A stretch of 64,000 bases of DNA from Lacibacter luteus. Lineage in GTDB: Bacteria > Bacteroidota > Bacteroidia > Chitinophagales > Chitinophagaceae. The translations under genes and the position numbers were made by a program. Positions 43,422 to 52,253 of the stretch are shown in pieces (position 1 is the stretch's first letter; each line of letters starts with the position of its first letter). Where the stretch lies: NCBI RefSeq assembly GCF_004118265.1, contig NZ_SDHW01000004.1:310001-374000 (forward strand), given 5' to 3'. The notes under the pieces are model-generated. The model ran no database searches and had not been told where the DNA came from. It worked only from the letters and a program-made list of their open reading frames with translations.

Positions 43422-44441
43422 TTACTGATTTTGTCCGGAAGAAATCCGTGCAAGCATTGCTTCAATTTCGGAAAGACGGGAAAGTTGCGATTCAAGCTTT
43501 TTATTATGGTCCGATACCTGCTGCAGGTCCTTGTTGAGCTCTTCGAGAAAATCGTTTCGCTTGCTTAATTGCTGGCGTTGCAGGTTGGCTTCTTTCAGCT
43601 TGCTTTCCATTTCAATAACATGTTGCGAAAGCCTGGAGTTTTCTTCTACCAACTCCCGTTGTTTGCTGCGCAGATCGTTCAGCTCAACCGATAAAAGATG
43701 ATTGGCTTCTTCCAGCTCATCGTAACGCAAAGCATTTGTTTGCGGCACACTCAGCTGTTGCTCAACCTTCATCAGCTTCGATTGAATTTCGTTGAACTCA
43801 TCGTACGCTGTTTCCAAACGGTTTTTCATTTCCTGTGTAAGCACCGTTTGCTGACGAATGGTATTGAGCTCGCCTTCTTTTTCTGCTAATGAGCGACGGA
43901 GTATGGTAAGCTGTTCGTTGAGGTATTGATTTTGCTGCAACGTATCCTGGTGCTTCTGTTCCACTTTCTCCAGCAGATCTACCTGGTTCAACAATTGAGA
44001 GATACTTTGATTGTGCTGCAACAGATCGTCCTGCGCTTTCTTCAACTGTGCAAGGTATGCAGCAGGACTTACATCAGCACCCGAAGATGTAGCTGTAACT
44101 GTTTCAACAATTACCTGTTGTGGACGTTGCTTCAGTTCTTTTATCAGATCGTTGAGTTCTTCTATCTCTTCCATCAATGCCTGTTCGCTTTGTTGTACCG
44201 AGGCAAGTTCTTTCTGCAAATGTTCGCCACTGTCTTTCTGCTGCTCAAGAATGTTGTAATACTTCATGCGCCAATCGTATGCTTCTTTCTCAAACTTCTT
44301 TACATCCAGCTCCTGATCGAACTGGTTGCCGTGACGCATACTCCAGAAATAATGAATAACGAAACCGAGTACCAATGCGCCGATCTGGAACATGGCTATT
44401 TCGAAAACAGATATTTCTATAGCTAACAGGGTTACTGGCAT
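43422..44441 (-). CDS. Membrane-anchored coiled-coil protein
   Basis: Protein of 339 residues with one N-terminal membrane segment (about 12-35, FEIAMFQIGALVLGFVIHYF) followed by nearly continuous coiled coil from about residue 45 to the end, rich in Q, E, L and K heptads (LEQQKDSGEHLQKELASVQQ; QQLSKRNDFLEELNKDLQQV). ATG at 44439-44441 is chosen since it puts the membrane segment near the N-terminus; the upstream ATG at 44501 is possible. No enzymatic domain is seen. It lies 128 bases downstream of pyrH on the same strand. A cell-shape or scaffold role is only a guess. Confidence 0.75.
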   Translation of the reverse strand: MPVTLLAIEISVFEIAMFQIGALVLGFVIHYFWSMRHGNQFDQELDVKKFEKEAYDWRMKYYNILEQQKDSGEHLQKELASVQQSEQALMEEIEELNDLIKELKQRPQQVIVETVTATSSGADVSPAAYLAQLKKAQDDLLQHNQSISQLLNQVDLLEKVEQKHQDTLQQNQYLNEQLTILRRSLAEKEGELNTIRQQTVLTQEMKNRLETAYDEFNEIQSKLMKVEQQLSVPQTNALRYDELEEANHLLSVELNDLRSKQRELVEENSRLSQHVIEMESKLKEANLQRQQLSKRNDFLEELNKDLQQVSDHNKKLESQLSRLSEIEAMLARISSGQNQ

Positions 44442-44569
44442 GAACGAATAATTTGTTACGTAGAAGAATACTTCAGAATAACAATGGAAAGTTAATTGCA
44501 ATAACAGGATTGCGGAAATGTTGGTAAGCGAAACTTATCCCCAACAAAACGAAAGTGTGAACGAACAGG

Positions 44570-45283
44570 TTAACCGTTAACAACAGTACCCACATTTTCG
44601 CCGGTAACTACACGCTTGAGGTTGCCGGTACGGTTCATATCGAACACAATAATGGGTAACTTGTTTTCCATGCAAAGTGTAAAAGCCGTCATATCCATTA
44701 CACGCAGGTTTTTGCTGAGGCATTCCTGGAAGGTAATGGTTTCGTATTTGGTTGCTGTAGGATCTTTTTCCGGATCGGCAGTGTAAATACCATCTACACG
44801 TGTACCCTTCAAAATTACATCGGCATTAATTTCTATTGCACGGAGCGAACCTGCTGTATCGGTAGTAAAGTAAGGATTGCCGGTACCTGCACCAAAGATC
44901 ACCACACGACCTTTTTCCAAATGACGAATGGCACGACGACGGATGTATGGTTCAGCAATTTGTTCCATTTTAATGGCGCTTTGTAAACGGGTGTACACGC
45001 CTGCTTTTTCCAAACCTGCCTGTAAAGCCATGCCATTGATAACGGTTGCCAGCATACCCATATAATCGCCATGCGCACGTTCAATACCCGTTTCTGCTTC
45101 GTTCATACCACGGTAAATATTACCACCGCCGATAACAATGGCTACCTGAACACCCAGCTCAACAATGGATTTAATACTTTGAGCGTATTGCGAAATAACG
45201 GCAGAGTCCATACCGAAATTCTTATCGCCCATTAATGATTCGCCTGAAAGTTTAAGAAGGATGCGTTTGTATTTTGGAAGCAT
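44570..45283 (-). CDS. pyrH: UMP kinase
   Basis: Phosphorylates UMP to UDP in pyrimidine nucleotide synthesis. Typical hexameric bacterial UMP kinase: [15 protein letters not shown] with the GESL loop, [70 protein letters not shown], and [14 protein letters not shown]. Length 237. The ATG at 45281-45283 has the possible -7 element TATCTTCG directly before it. Confidence 0.97.
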   Translation of the reverse strand: MLPKYKRILLKLSGESLMGDKNFGMDSAVISQYAQSIKSIVELGVQVAIVIGGGNIYRGMNEAETGIERAHGDYMGMLATVINGMALQAGLEKAGVYTRLQSAIKMEQIAEPYIRRRAIRHLEKGRVVIFGAGTGNPYFTTDTAGSLRAIEINADVILKGTRVDGIYTADPEKDPTATKYETITFQECLSKNLRVMDMTAFTLCMENKLPIIVFDMNRTGNLKRVVTGENVGTVVNG

Positions 45284-45357
45284 GCTGCGAAGATAAACGA
45301 TTTGGTTTTACGGAAAAAAGGAATGCGGTTTTTGATGGCTGGCGGTAATGCAGGAGT

Positions 45358-45382
45358 TGGCGCAAGCGTCTCGCTTGTGCCA
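45358..45382. repeat. REP-like palindrome, left copy
   Basis: A 25-base imperfect palindrome: GGCGCAAGCG pairs with CGCTTGTGCC (one G-T wobble). Its first 22 bases recur exactly, inverted, at 45544-45565, on the other side of the transposase remnant. Confidence 0.8.
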
Positions 45383-45395
45383 CAACTAGGTTGAA

Positions 45396-45536
45396 ATGTT
45401 TTACCAGACATCAAACTACATTCATTATAATCCTGTAGAAGCAGGATTTGTAGAATTAGAAGAAGAATACCTGTACAGTAGTGCGAGGGACTTTCACAAT
45501 AAGAACGGGTTGATTGAATTGAGTTATATCGTTTGA
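45396..45536 (+). pseudogene. Remnant of a REP-associated tyrosine transposase (RAYT, Y1_Tnp family)
   Basis: An open frame of 46 codons whose product contains YIHYNPVEAGFVE and then EEYLYSSARDFHNK. This is the C-terminal end of RAYT/TnpA_REP proteins, whose full length is about 180-200 residues; the catalytic HUH and tyrosine part is missing upstream. The ATG at 45396 is therefore incidental. It is framed by inverted REP-like palindromes at 45358-45382 and 45544-45565, as expected for REP/RAYT systems. Confidence 0.82.
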
Positions 45537-45543
45537 GCGAAGA

Positions 45544-45565
45544 CACAAGCGAGACGCTTGCGCCA
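45544..45565. repeat. REP-like palindrome, right copy
   Basis: Exact inverted copy of the first 22 bases of the repeat at 45358. Read on the minus strand it starts TGGCGCAAGCGTC and ends TCGCTTGTG. Confidence 0.8.
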
Positions 45566-45604
45566 GTGTCAGCAATTCTCATTCATTTATTTTAATCATT
45601 AGTC

Positions 45605-47395
45605 TTACAAATAAATCCTTTCAATCGCATCCCGATATTTCTCCATGATCACTTTCCGTTTCAACTTTAATGTTGGCGTAAGTTCACCACCATCAACCGT
45701 CCATTCATTAGGACAAAGTTCAAACTTCTTGATTTGCTCCACATGGTTGAACTGCTGATTAAACTCTTCCACAATATGCTTGAACATTTCCAGCACTTTC
45801 GGATTGCGTACCAGGTCGTGTACTGTTCCAAAACTGATATTGTTCTGTGCAGCCCACACTTTTAAATTTTCAAACGATGGAACAATCAACGCACCGGCAA
45901 ATTTCCGTTCGGGTCCCACTACAATCATCTGCTCAATAAACTTGCTCTCCTTCATTTTATTTTCAATCGGCTGTGGAGCTACATATTTACCGCCGCTTGT
46001 TTTAAAAATTTCCTTTTTACGATCGGTAATTTTTAAGAAGCGCCCCTGCTCCAGCATACCAATATCACCTGTGTGGAAATAACCATCTTTATCAATTACC
46101 TCTGCAGTAAGATCGGGACGTTTGTAATAACCCATCATTACATTATCGCCTTTGCAACAGATCTCGCCATCTTCTGCTATCAGTACATCCACGCCATCAA
46201 TCACAGGACCAACTGTACCAAACATCCGGTTCTTTTCAACAAAACGGTTGACTGCAATTACCGGTGATGTTTCTGTTAAACCATAGCCTTCCATAATAAC
46301 GATCTTTCCGGCAGTAAATACTTTCAGCAAACGCACCTGGCAGGCCGCTGCACCCGTAACAATTGCTTTTACTTTGCCACCTAAACCTTCACGCCATTTT
46401 TTAAAGATGAGTTTATTGGCAATGGCCAGCTTCAGTTTATAAAAGAAGCCTTGATTTTTATTGATTGCAAACTCGCCGCCTACATCAACCGCCCAGAAGA
46501 ATAATTTTTTCTTAAGCCCGGTTAACTCCTGTCCTCTGCCCATAATACGTTCGTACACTTTTTCGAGCAAACGTGGTACGGTAGTAAAAACAGAAGGCTG
46601 CACTTCTTTAAGATTATCGCCAATGGTATCTAAACTTTGTGCATACCAGATAGACACGCCGTTAAAAAGATATACATACGTAACCATGCGTTCGAAAATA
46701 TGATTGAGCGGAAGAAAGCTCAATGCCTTATCGCCGGGTACACAAAAATCTGCAAACACAGGTGTACACGACAGTACATTACTGAGAATGTTTTTATGAC
46801 TAAGCATTACACCTTTAGGTGTACCGGTAGTACCTGAAGTATAAATGATCGTCACCATGTCTTCGTAACGGATGCTTTGTGCCGAAACTGCAAGTGTTTT
46901 AAAATCGTTCTCGGTTGCTTTGCTTAAAATATCTTTCCAATGCAATGATGGCTGCAGGTAATCGAACGTAAACACTGCATGCACAGTTTGTACTTTAGAA
47001 CGTATTGATTGAACTTTGTCGTACAGATCCTGATCGCTTACAAAAACCAGTTTCACAGCTGCATCATTTAACACAAACTCCAGTTCATTTACTGCAAGTG
47101 TTGGATAAATTGGAACCAATACTGCTCCTGTTTTTTGAACAGCAAGATCAAGCATCATCCATTCGGGGCGGTTATTGCTGATGATAGCGATTTTATCACG
47201 CTTCTCCGCACTCATATCATTACCGCCAACGCCAAGATGTATTAAGCCAGCTGCAAGCCTGTCAACAGTTTCTTTTACTTCTGCTGTTGAATATTTTTTC
47301 CAGATGCCGCCTTCTTCTTTAGCAGCAAACATTGCTTCCTGCGGAAATTTTGCAAACTGCACATCAATGCAGTCGAATAATCTTGTGGGATTCAT
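45605..47395 (-). CDS. fadD: Long-chain fatty acid-CoA ligase (AMP-binding)
   Basis: Activates long-chain fatty acids to acyl-CoA through an acyl-AMP. The 596-residue protein has the phosphate-binding loop IIYTSGTTGTPKGVMLSH, GYGLTETSPVIAVN, YFHTGDIGMLEQGRFLKITD and the hinge RKKEIFKTSGGKYVAPQPIE, and ends with the ELTPTLKLKRKVIMEKYRD motif of the FAA1-like class. It stands alone with a good promoter at 47445-47472. The exact chain length preference is not readable. Confidence 0.94.
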   Translation of the reverse strand: MNPTRLFDCIDVQFAKFPQEAMFAAKEEGGIWKKYSTAEVKETVDRLAAGLIHLGVGGNDMSAEKRDKIAIISNNRPEWMMLDLAVQKTGAVLVPIYPTLAVNELEFVLNDAAVKLVFVSDQDLYDKVQSIRSKVQTVHAVFTFDYLQPSLHWKDILSKATENDFKTLAVSAQSIRYEDMVTIIYTSGTTGTPKGVMLSHKNILSNVLSCTPVFADFCVPGDKALSFLPLNHIFERMVTYVYLFNGVSIWYAQSLDTIGDNLKEVQPSVFTTVPRLLEKVYERIMGRGQELTGLKKKLFFWAVDVGGEFAINKNQGFFYKLKLAIANKLIFKKWREGLGGKVKAIVTGAAACQVRLLKVFTAGKIVIMEGYGLTETSPVIAVNRFVEKNRMFGTVGPVIDGVDVLIAEDGEICCKGDNVMMGYYKRPDLTAEVIDKDGYFHTGDIGMLEQGRFLKITDRKKEIFKTSGGKYVAPQPIENKMKESKFIEQMIVVGPERKFAGALIVPSFENLKVWAAQNNISFGTVHDLVRNPKVLEMFKHIVEEFNQQFNHVEQIKKFELCPNEWTVDGGELTPTLKLKRKVIMEKYRDAIERIYL

Positions 47396-47444
47396 ATAGC
47401 ATGCAATTAAGTGTACGCAACAAAAAACAGATCTTGTTTTTTGA

Positions 47445-47472
47445 CAAAAGTAAGTTAAGCAGAAAAGCGCAA
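47445..47472 (-). promoter_or_regulatory. Bacteroidota-type promoter of the acyl-CoA ligase gene
   Basis: On the minus strand TTG (47470-47472), 17 bases, then TACTTTTG (47445-47452), an exact TAnnTTTG -7 element. It would leave a leader of roughly 40 bases. Confidence 0.6.
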
Positions 47473-47482
47473 TGCGCCTATA

Positions 47483-47511
47483 AAAAATCCTCCATTGAAA
47501 GGAGGATTTTT
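47483..47511 (-). terminator. Terminator of the TPR protein gene
   Basis: AAAAATCCTCC and its exact complement GGAGGATTTTT around ATTGAAA, just after the stop codon of the TPR gene. Confidence 0.9.
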
Positions 47512-47516
47512 ATTGA

Positions 47517-48533
47517 TCAGTTTGCCTGTTTATAATACTGCCCTGAGGGTAGTTTAAACAGTTTCGATTTTTGAAATTTTGTAAACTCGTTGTATTGTTC
47601 GGTGTTCAGTTTTGTCCAGCTTTCGTATTTAGCTAAATCGCCTGCTGCTTCAAATATCCATTGATTGTATGCATCAAACATACCCTCCTGTACCAGTTGT
47701 TTTTGATGATCGAATAAACGATGCGGAAACTTTGCTGCATACGATTTATTCCAGTCGAGCAGAAAACGTGTACGCAACATTGTGAGCGATTCGGTAGTAA
47801 TACCGTTATTGGTTACTGCACTGTTTTGTTTCATAACAGCAATAAACGCATCCGCAAATTCATTCTTTGTTTTTGATGGTTGTGTTTTTTCATCGATAGT
47901 GAAGAATTTTTTATAGCCATCAAGCAACAATTTTTTCATTTCGGCTGTACGGCTTGTATAGCTTTCCATATTGATGAACACTTCGCCATATACCAATGCC
48001 CACACTTTATCGGTTGTAAAGAAATAATAACGTGCAGCAAAATAATAGTTGCCGGCATAAGCAGGATCGGTTTTAATACCCAGCTCCCATTGTTCTATAC
48101 TTCCAAAATTATCGTTGAGCATCCACAACAATTCGCCATACTCTGCATACAACGGACCACTAGTTGGATATTTCTTCAACGCCTTCTTGTACATTTTTTC
48201 CGCATCCTTACGTTCGGCCAATGCTTTATAAATATTGCCGGCAATCTGGAACACCTGTACATCTGCATCGTCACGATCAATTAAAGGTTTCACTGTTTCA
48301 CGTGCTTTTCCAAAATCACGTTGATAATAATAAGTGAGCGCAAGATCTTTTTGAATGGAGATGCTGTTTGGTTCTTTCTGCAATGCTTTGGTTAAGACCA
48401 ATACCGCATTCGACCAATCGCCACCACGCATAAACTGCTTACCCGTTTCGTGCAGTTGCGCTGCATCGGGGTCTTGGGCAAAAGCTGTTACACACATTAA
48501 AATCAAAACAGATACACTAAGTAATTTTTTCAT
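47517..48533 (-). CDS. Exported TPR-repeat protein
   Basis: Secreted or periplasmic protein of 338 residues. Residues 1-19 are a signal peptide (MKKLLSVSVLILMCVTAFAQ). Residues about 22-170 form tetratricopeptide repeats (FMRGGDWSNAVLVLTKALQK; YYQRDFGKARETVKPLID; AERKDAEKMYKKALKKYP). The C-terminal half has no repeats I can recognise (aromatic-rich, WNKSYAAKFPHRLFDHQKQL). It is the last gene before a terminator and follows DUF1015, from which it is parted by another terminator. Function unknown. Confidence 0.82.
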   Translation of the reverse strand: MKKLLSVSVLILMCVTAFAQDPDAAQLHETGKQFMRGGDWSNAVLVLTKALQKEPNSISIQKDLALTYYYQRDFGKARETVKPLIDRDDADVQVFQIAGNIYKALAERKDAEKMYKKALKKYPTSGPLYAEYGELLWMLNDNFGSIEQWELGIKTDPAYAGNYYFAARYYFFTTDKVWALVYGEVFINMESYTSRTAEMKKLLLDGYKKFFTIDEKTQPSKTKNEFADAFIAVMKQNSAVTNNGITTESLTMLRTRFLLDWNKSYAAKFPHRLFDHQKQLVQEGMFDAYNQWIFEAAGDLAKYESWTKLNTEQYNEFTKFQKSKLFKLPSGQYYKQAN

Positions 48534-48555
48534 ATCGCCTCAAAATTAAACGAAA

Positions 48556-48579
48556 AGAGGCGATTGTAAAACCGCCTCT
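48556..48579 (-). terminator. Terminator of the DUF1015 gene
   Basis: AGAGGCG and CGCCTCT are exact complements around a 10-base loop; on the minus strand TTTTCG follows. It lies between DUF1015 and the TPR gene. Confidence 0.7.
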
Positions 48580-48630
48580 GCAATATTGCAATTTTATTAA
48601 GAAAGCTAAAAACCTTGCCAGGCTTTACAA

Positions 48631-49872
48631 TCAGGCTTCGTTGTAGATGAGATGTGTAAGCAAACCATCCCGCAGCTTCGGTTCAAACCAGGTGCTCTTG
48701 GGAGGCATTACATTACCACTGTCAGCAATATCGAACAGTTGCTCCATCGTAACAGGGTACAAACTGAAAGCTACTTTCATTTCACCACTGTCAACACGTT
48801 TTTGCAATTCGCCCAGTCCACGGATACCACCTACAAAATCGATGCGTTTATCGGTACGCTGATCTTTAATGCCTAAATGTTTATCGAGCAGGTTATCGGA
48901 AAGAATGGTTACGTCCAATATGCCGATAGGATCGGTTTTATAAGTGCCTTCTTTTGCAGTAAGCTCGTACCAGTTGCCATCGGCATACATACCAAACACA
49001 TGCAATTGCGAAGGTTTCACCTGATCTTTACCAACCAGCTTTACTTGAAAATCTTCTTTTATTTTTTCGAGCAGTTCAGCAACCGACAATCCGTTGAGAT
49101 CTTTTACCACACGGTTGTAATCGAGAATCTGCAGTTCGCTTGCAGGAAATAATGTTGTTAAGAAATAATCACTTTCTTCTGTTGAAGCATCGCCCAATGC
49201 GGCACGCACTTTTGCTGCAGATGCTGCACGGTGGTGACCATCGGCAATATAGGTTTGCGGAACCTGTGTTGCAAACAGATTGCTGATGTTTGCAATAGCT
49301 GCATCATCATTTACTACCCAAATGGTATGCTGTATCTCATCATCGGCTGTAAAATCGTAGATAGGACTCTTATCAGCCTTCCATTTTTCAATCAGTTCGT
49401 TCATAGCAGCTACATCACGGTAAGCTAAAAATACATTACCGGTTTGTGCACCGCTGATCTTGATATGATTGATACGGTCGTTTTCTTTTTCGGGGCGGGT
49501 GAACTCGTGTTTCTTGATCACATCCTTTTCATAATCTTCTACCGAACTGCCACAAACCAAACCAGTCTGGCTGCGGCCATTCATAATAAGGCGATAGATA
49601 TAATAGCAAGGTTTATTTTCACGAAACAATACATCACGCTGAATAAACGCAGCAAGATTATCTTTTGCTTTCAGATATACTTCAGCAGCATACTGATCGG
49701 TTTCTTCGGGAAGATCGATCTCTGGTTTTGTAATATGCAGGAAAGAATAAGGATTGCCTTGTGCTTCTGCCTTCGCCTCTTTGCTGTTCAACACGTCGTA
49801 CGGACGTGCCGCCACCTGTTTGGCAAACTGTGCCTGCGGACGCAGGGCTTTAAACGGAACGATGATAGCCAT
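48631..49872 (-). CDS. DUF1015 family protein
   Basis: Conserved cytoplasmic protein of 413 residues. It has the family opening IVPFKALRPQAQFAKQVAARPYD, VFLAYRD, the invariant YIADGHHRAASA near the middle, and LDVTILSDNLLDKHLGI and DFVGG. DUF1015 genes commonly lie next to serC and serA in Bacteroidota, as here next to serC (75 bases upstream). That neighbourhood suggests a link to serine or PLP metabolism, but the reaction is not known to me. Confidence 0.92.
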   Translation of the reverse strand: MAIIVPFKALRPQAQFAKQVAARPYDVLNSKEAKAEAQGNPYSFLHITKPEIDLPEETDQYAAEVYLKAKDNLAAFIQRDVLFRENKPCYYIYRLIMNGRSQTGLVCGSSVEDYEKDVIKKHEFTRPEKENDRINHIKISGAQTGNVFLAYRDVAAMNELIEKWKADKSPIYDFTADDEIQHTIWVVNDDAAIANISNLFATQVPQTYIADGHHRAASAAKVRAALGDASTEESDYFLTTLFPASELQILDYNRVVKDLNGLSVAELLEKIKEDFQVKLVGKDQVKPSQLHVFGMYADGNWYELTAKEGTYKTDPIGILDVTILSDNLLDKHLGIKDQRTDKRIDFVGGIRGLGELQKRVDSGEMKVAFSLYPVTMEQLFDIADSGNVMPPKSTWFEPKLRDGLLTHLIYNEA

Positions 49873-49947
49873 ATATTTTGTTGTACTTACTAACCGGCTG
49901 CAAAGAAAAGGAATTTTCCCCTGCTTGTCCGATAAATCAATTTACTG

Positions 49948-51018
49948 TTACCCATTCTTCGCTGCAAACTCCTTCAGCAACTGCAGCATTGCTTCCACAC
50001 TTTCCATCTTCAACGCATTGTATAAACTTAAACGGAAACCACCCACACTGCGGTGACCTTTCACCCCATACATGCCTTGTTCTTTACACAGCTGCATAAA
50101 TGCTGCTTCTTTTGCAGGATCGTCCATTGTAAACACCACGTTCATTTTACTACGGTCTTCTTTTGCTATCGGCAGGTTAATAAACGGAATTGCTTCCAGT
50201 GCTGCATAGATCAACTCCGCTTTTTTATTGTTGATTGCTTCAATAGCAGCCACACCACCCTGCTCTTTTAACCAACGCAGTGTAAGCATCGCCACATATA
50301 CTGCAAACACTGGCGGTGTATTAAGCATACTGCCTTCTTTGATATGATTGCGATAGTCGAGAATACCCGGAATGATCCTGTTTACTTTACCCAGAATATT
50401 TTTGTTGATCACAACCAGGTTTACACCTGCTGCACCCATATTCTTTTGTGCGCCTGCATAAATAAGATCGAACTTATTAAAGTTGAGTACACGGCTGAGG
50501 ATATCGCTGCTCATATCGGCAACAATGGGCACACCGCAATCGTAAGGCAGCTGATGCCACTGTGTACCGGCAATTGTTTCGTTGGTAGTAATATGCAGAT
50601 AAGCCGCTGTTGCCGGAACAGACAAATCATGCGGCATGGTTGTGTAATTGGTATGTTTAGATGAACCAACAATTTCAACATGGCCAAACAGTTTGGCTTC
50701 TTTAATGGCCTTGCCTGCCCATGTACCTGTTTCGGTGTAAGCTGCAACTTCGTTTTCGTTGAGCAGGTTCATGGGCACCTGCATAAACTGTGTAGTAGCA
50801 CCACCATGCAGGAACAGCACTTCATGATCATCATCCAGCTGCATTAATTCTTTCACAAGCGAACGGGCTTCATTCATCACCTCTTCAAACAACGGCGTAC
50901 GGTGACCGATTTCTAAAATGGATAAGCCGCTGTTGTTAAAGTTGAGTACTGCCTGGCTGGCCTGTTCAAATACTTCTTTCGGTAAAACAGAAGGTCCTGC
51001 GTTGAAATTATGGATCAT
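49948..51018 (-). CDS. serC: Phosphoserine aminotransferase
   Basis: PLP enzyme that turns 3-phosphohydroxypyruvate into phosphoserine in serine synthesis; it can also serve pyridoxine synthesis. The protein starts MIHNFNAGPSVLPKEVFEQA as usual; the PLP lysine lies in DLIYAGAQKNMGAAG, and GIGHRTPLF-like (LEIGHRTPLFEEV), LFLHGGATTQF and the end MYGVKGHRSVGGFRLSLYNAL are family marks. Length 356. It precedes DUF1015. No serA is in the window. Two inverted-repeat elements lie upstream in the divergent gap. Confidence 0.97.
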   Translation of the reverse strand: MIHNFNAGPSVLPKEVFEQASQAVLNFNNSGLSILEIGHRTPLFEEVMNEARSLVKELMQLDDDHEVLFLHGGATTQFMQVPMNLLNENEVAAYTETGTWAGKAIKEAKLFGHVEIVGSSKHTNYTTMPHDLSVPATAAYLHITTNETIAGTQWHQLPYDCGVPIVADMSSDILSRVLNFNKFDLIYAGAQKNMGAAGVNLVVINKNILGKVNRIIPGILDYRNHIKEGSMLNTPPVFAVYVAMLTLRWLKEQGGVAAIEAINNKKAELIYAALEAIPFINLPIAKEDRSKMNVVFTMDDPAKEAAFMQLCKEQGMYGVKGHRSVGGFRLSLYNALKMESVEAMLQLLKEFAAKNG

Positions 51019-51059
51019 GGAGGCGAAATTAATTCATTTGTTAGGAACGGGTGTTAGGA

Positions 51060-51094
51060 GCTTCCCCGTCTGACCGAAGGTCGGCCGGGGAAGC
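51060..51094. repeat. GC-rich REP-like hairpin upstream of serC
   Basis: GCTTCCCCG and CGGGGAAGC are exact complements, with inner GACC and GGTC around GAA. It is much more GC-rich than its surroundings and lies 42 bases upstream of serC in a divergent promoter gap, so it is not a terminator of either neighbour. Confidence 0.65.
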
Positions 51095-51119
51095 GACGGT
51101 TATGTTTTTAGCTGTAATG

Positions 51120-51212
51120 TTCAGGTGTCTGACCTCTTCGACGTACTGACGCCGAAGACTTTCTGATTTTCGGAGACTGCTGTCAGGACGCTGCAAGCGT
51201 CAGACACCTGAA
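51120..51212. repeat. Inverted repeat with inner hairpin, REP-like
   Basis: TTCAGGTGTCTGAC (51120-51133) and its exact complement GTCAGACACCTGAA (51199-51212) enclose 65 bases. The right arm overlaps a small hairpin GACGCT-GCA-AGCGTC at 51187-51201. It lies between divergent serC and the DUF6089 gene. Confidence 0.7.
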
Positions 51213-51347
51213 CCCTGTTTATGGTTTATTGTTTCAGACTTGGGATTGAAGTTTCCCGATACATTATCAACCCCGTTAGCCCTATACTTTTTCCGATTGT
51301 TTTGCGTTCTTAGTTGCGGATTATCGTTGAAAACAATCCAATACACA

Positions 51348-52202
51348 ATGAAAAAACTGATACTGCTAATTTGCCTCGCACCTGTTTTTGCATCAGCACA
51401 AAATTTTCATTTATCCTTTCGTGGTGGCTTTGCCAATTACCAGGGCGATTTACAACGCAGAAATTTCACATTCAACCAGGCGAAGTTTGTTGGCAGCATT
51501 GGTGCCCGTTACGATTTAACCGAACATTTGCTGGCCCGTACACATATCAGCCTGGGTATGCTGCGTGCCGATGATGCAAAAAGCAAAAGTGCATCGCATC
51601 AAAGCCGTAATCTTAATTTTCAAACCAATCTTTTTGAATGGGAGCTCGGTGGGCAATACAATATTTTTAACCTGAATTATAAATGGTGGACACCTTATGT
51701 GTTTGCAGGTGGCGCCCTTTACCGCATAAAACCATTTACTGCCGATAACAATGGAGCAAAAACTTTTCTGCAACCACTTAGCACCGAAGGGCAAGGCTTT
51801 ATAGCAGGAAAGAAAACATATAAATCAACACAGTTCGCTATTCCGTTTGGTATTGGTGGCGAATATTTGCTTACCGAAGACCTGCGTGTTGGGTTAGAAC
51901 TGGGCTATCGCAAAACGTTTACCGATTATATTGATGATGTGAGCACACGTTATGTAGACCAGGCTGCATTGCTTTCCGCACGTGGACAGACTGCAGTTGA
52001 CTTAGCCTACCGTGGTGGCGGAGCTTATCCAACTGCTGGCACTTTGCGTGGCAGCGAAAAAAATAAAGATGCCTATTATTTTATACAGCTTACACTTGTA
52101 TGGCGCCCGTTTGTTGATTGGTACGAACGCACTTCGGGCATTGCTTCGTTTAAGAAAAATAAAAAAGTAGGTTGCCCCGGTACAAGAGAAAAAGGATACT
52201 AA
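51348..52202 (+). CDS. DUF6089 family outer membrane beta-barrel protein
   Basis: Outer membrane protein of 284 residues. ATG at 51348 opens the signal peptide MKKLILLICLAPVFASAQ. The mature part is made of alternating strands (FHLSFRGGFANYQGDLQRRN; LLARTHISLGMLRADD; WELGGQYNIFNLNYKWWTPY; VGLELGYRKTFTDYIDDVST; AYYFIQLTLVWRPF), fitting the DUF6089 barrel, whose ANYQGDL start is typical. PorG-like proteins of the type IX secretion system are relatives, but nothing here proves that role. It may share a transcript with the next gene (51 bases away). Confidence 0.83.
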   Translation: MKKLILLICLAPVFASAQNFHLSFRGGFANYQGDLQRRNFTFNQAKFVGSIGARYDLTEHLLARTHISLGMLRADDAKSKSASHQSRNLNFQTNLFEWELGGQYNIFNLNYKWWTPYVFAGGALYRIKPFTADNNGAKTFLQPLSTEGQGFIAGKKTYKSTQFAIPFGIGGEYLLTEDLRVGLELGYRKTFTDYIDDVSTRYVDQAALLSARGQTAVDLAYRGGGAYPTAGTLRGSEKNKDAYYFIQLTLVWRPFVDWYERTSGIASFKKNKKVGCPGTREKGY

Positions 52203-52253
52203 AGCTGTTTGGATTTGTCTTTTATCTGCGGTACTTTTCCAAAAAAAAACAAC

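Noticed and set aside
51060-51094. Terminator
   Set aside because: It lies upstream of serC between divergent genes, with no T run in a useful direction.
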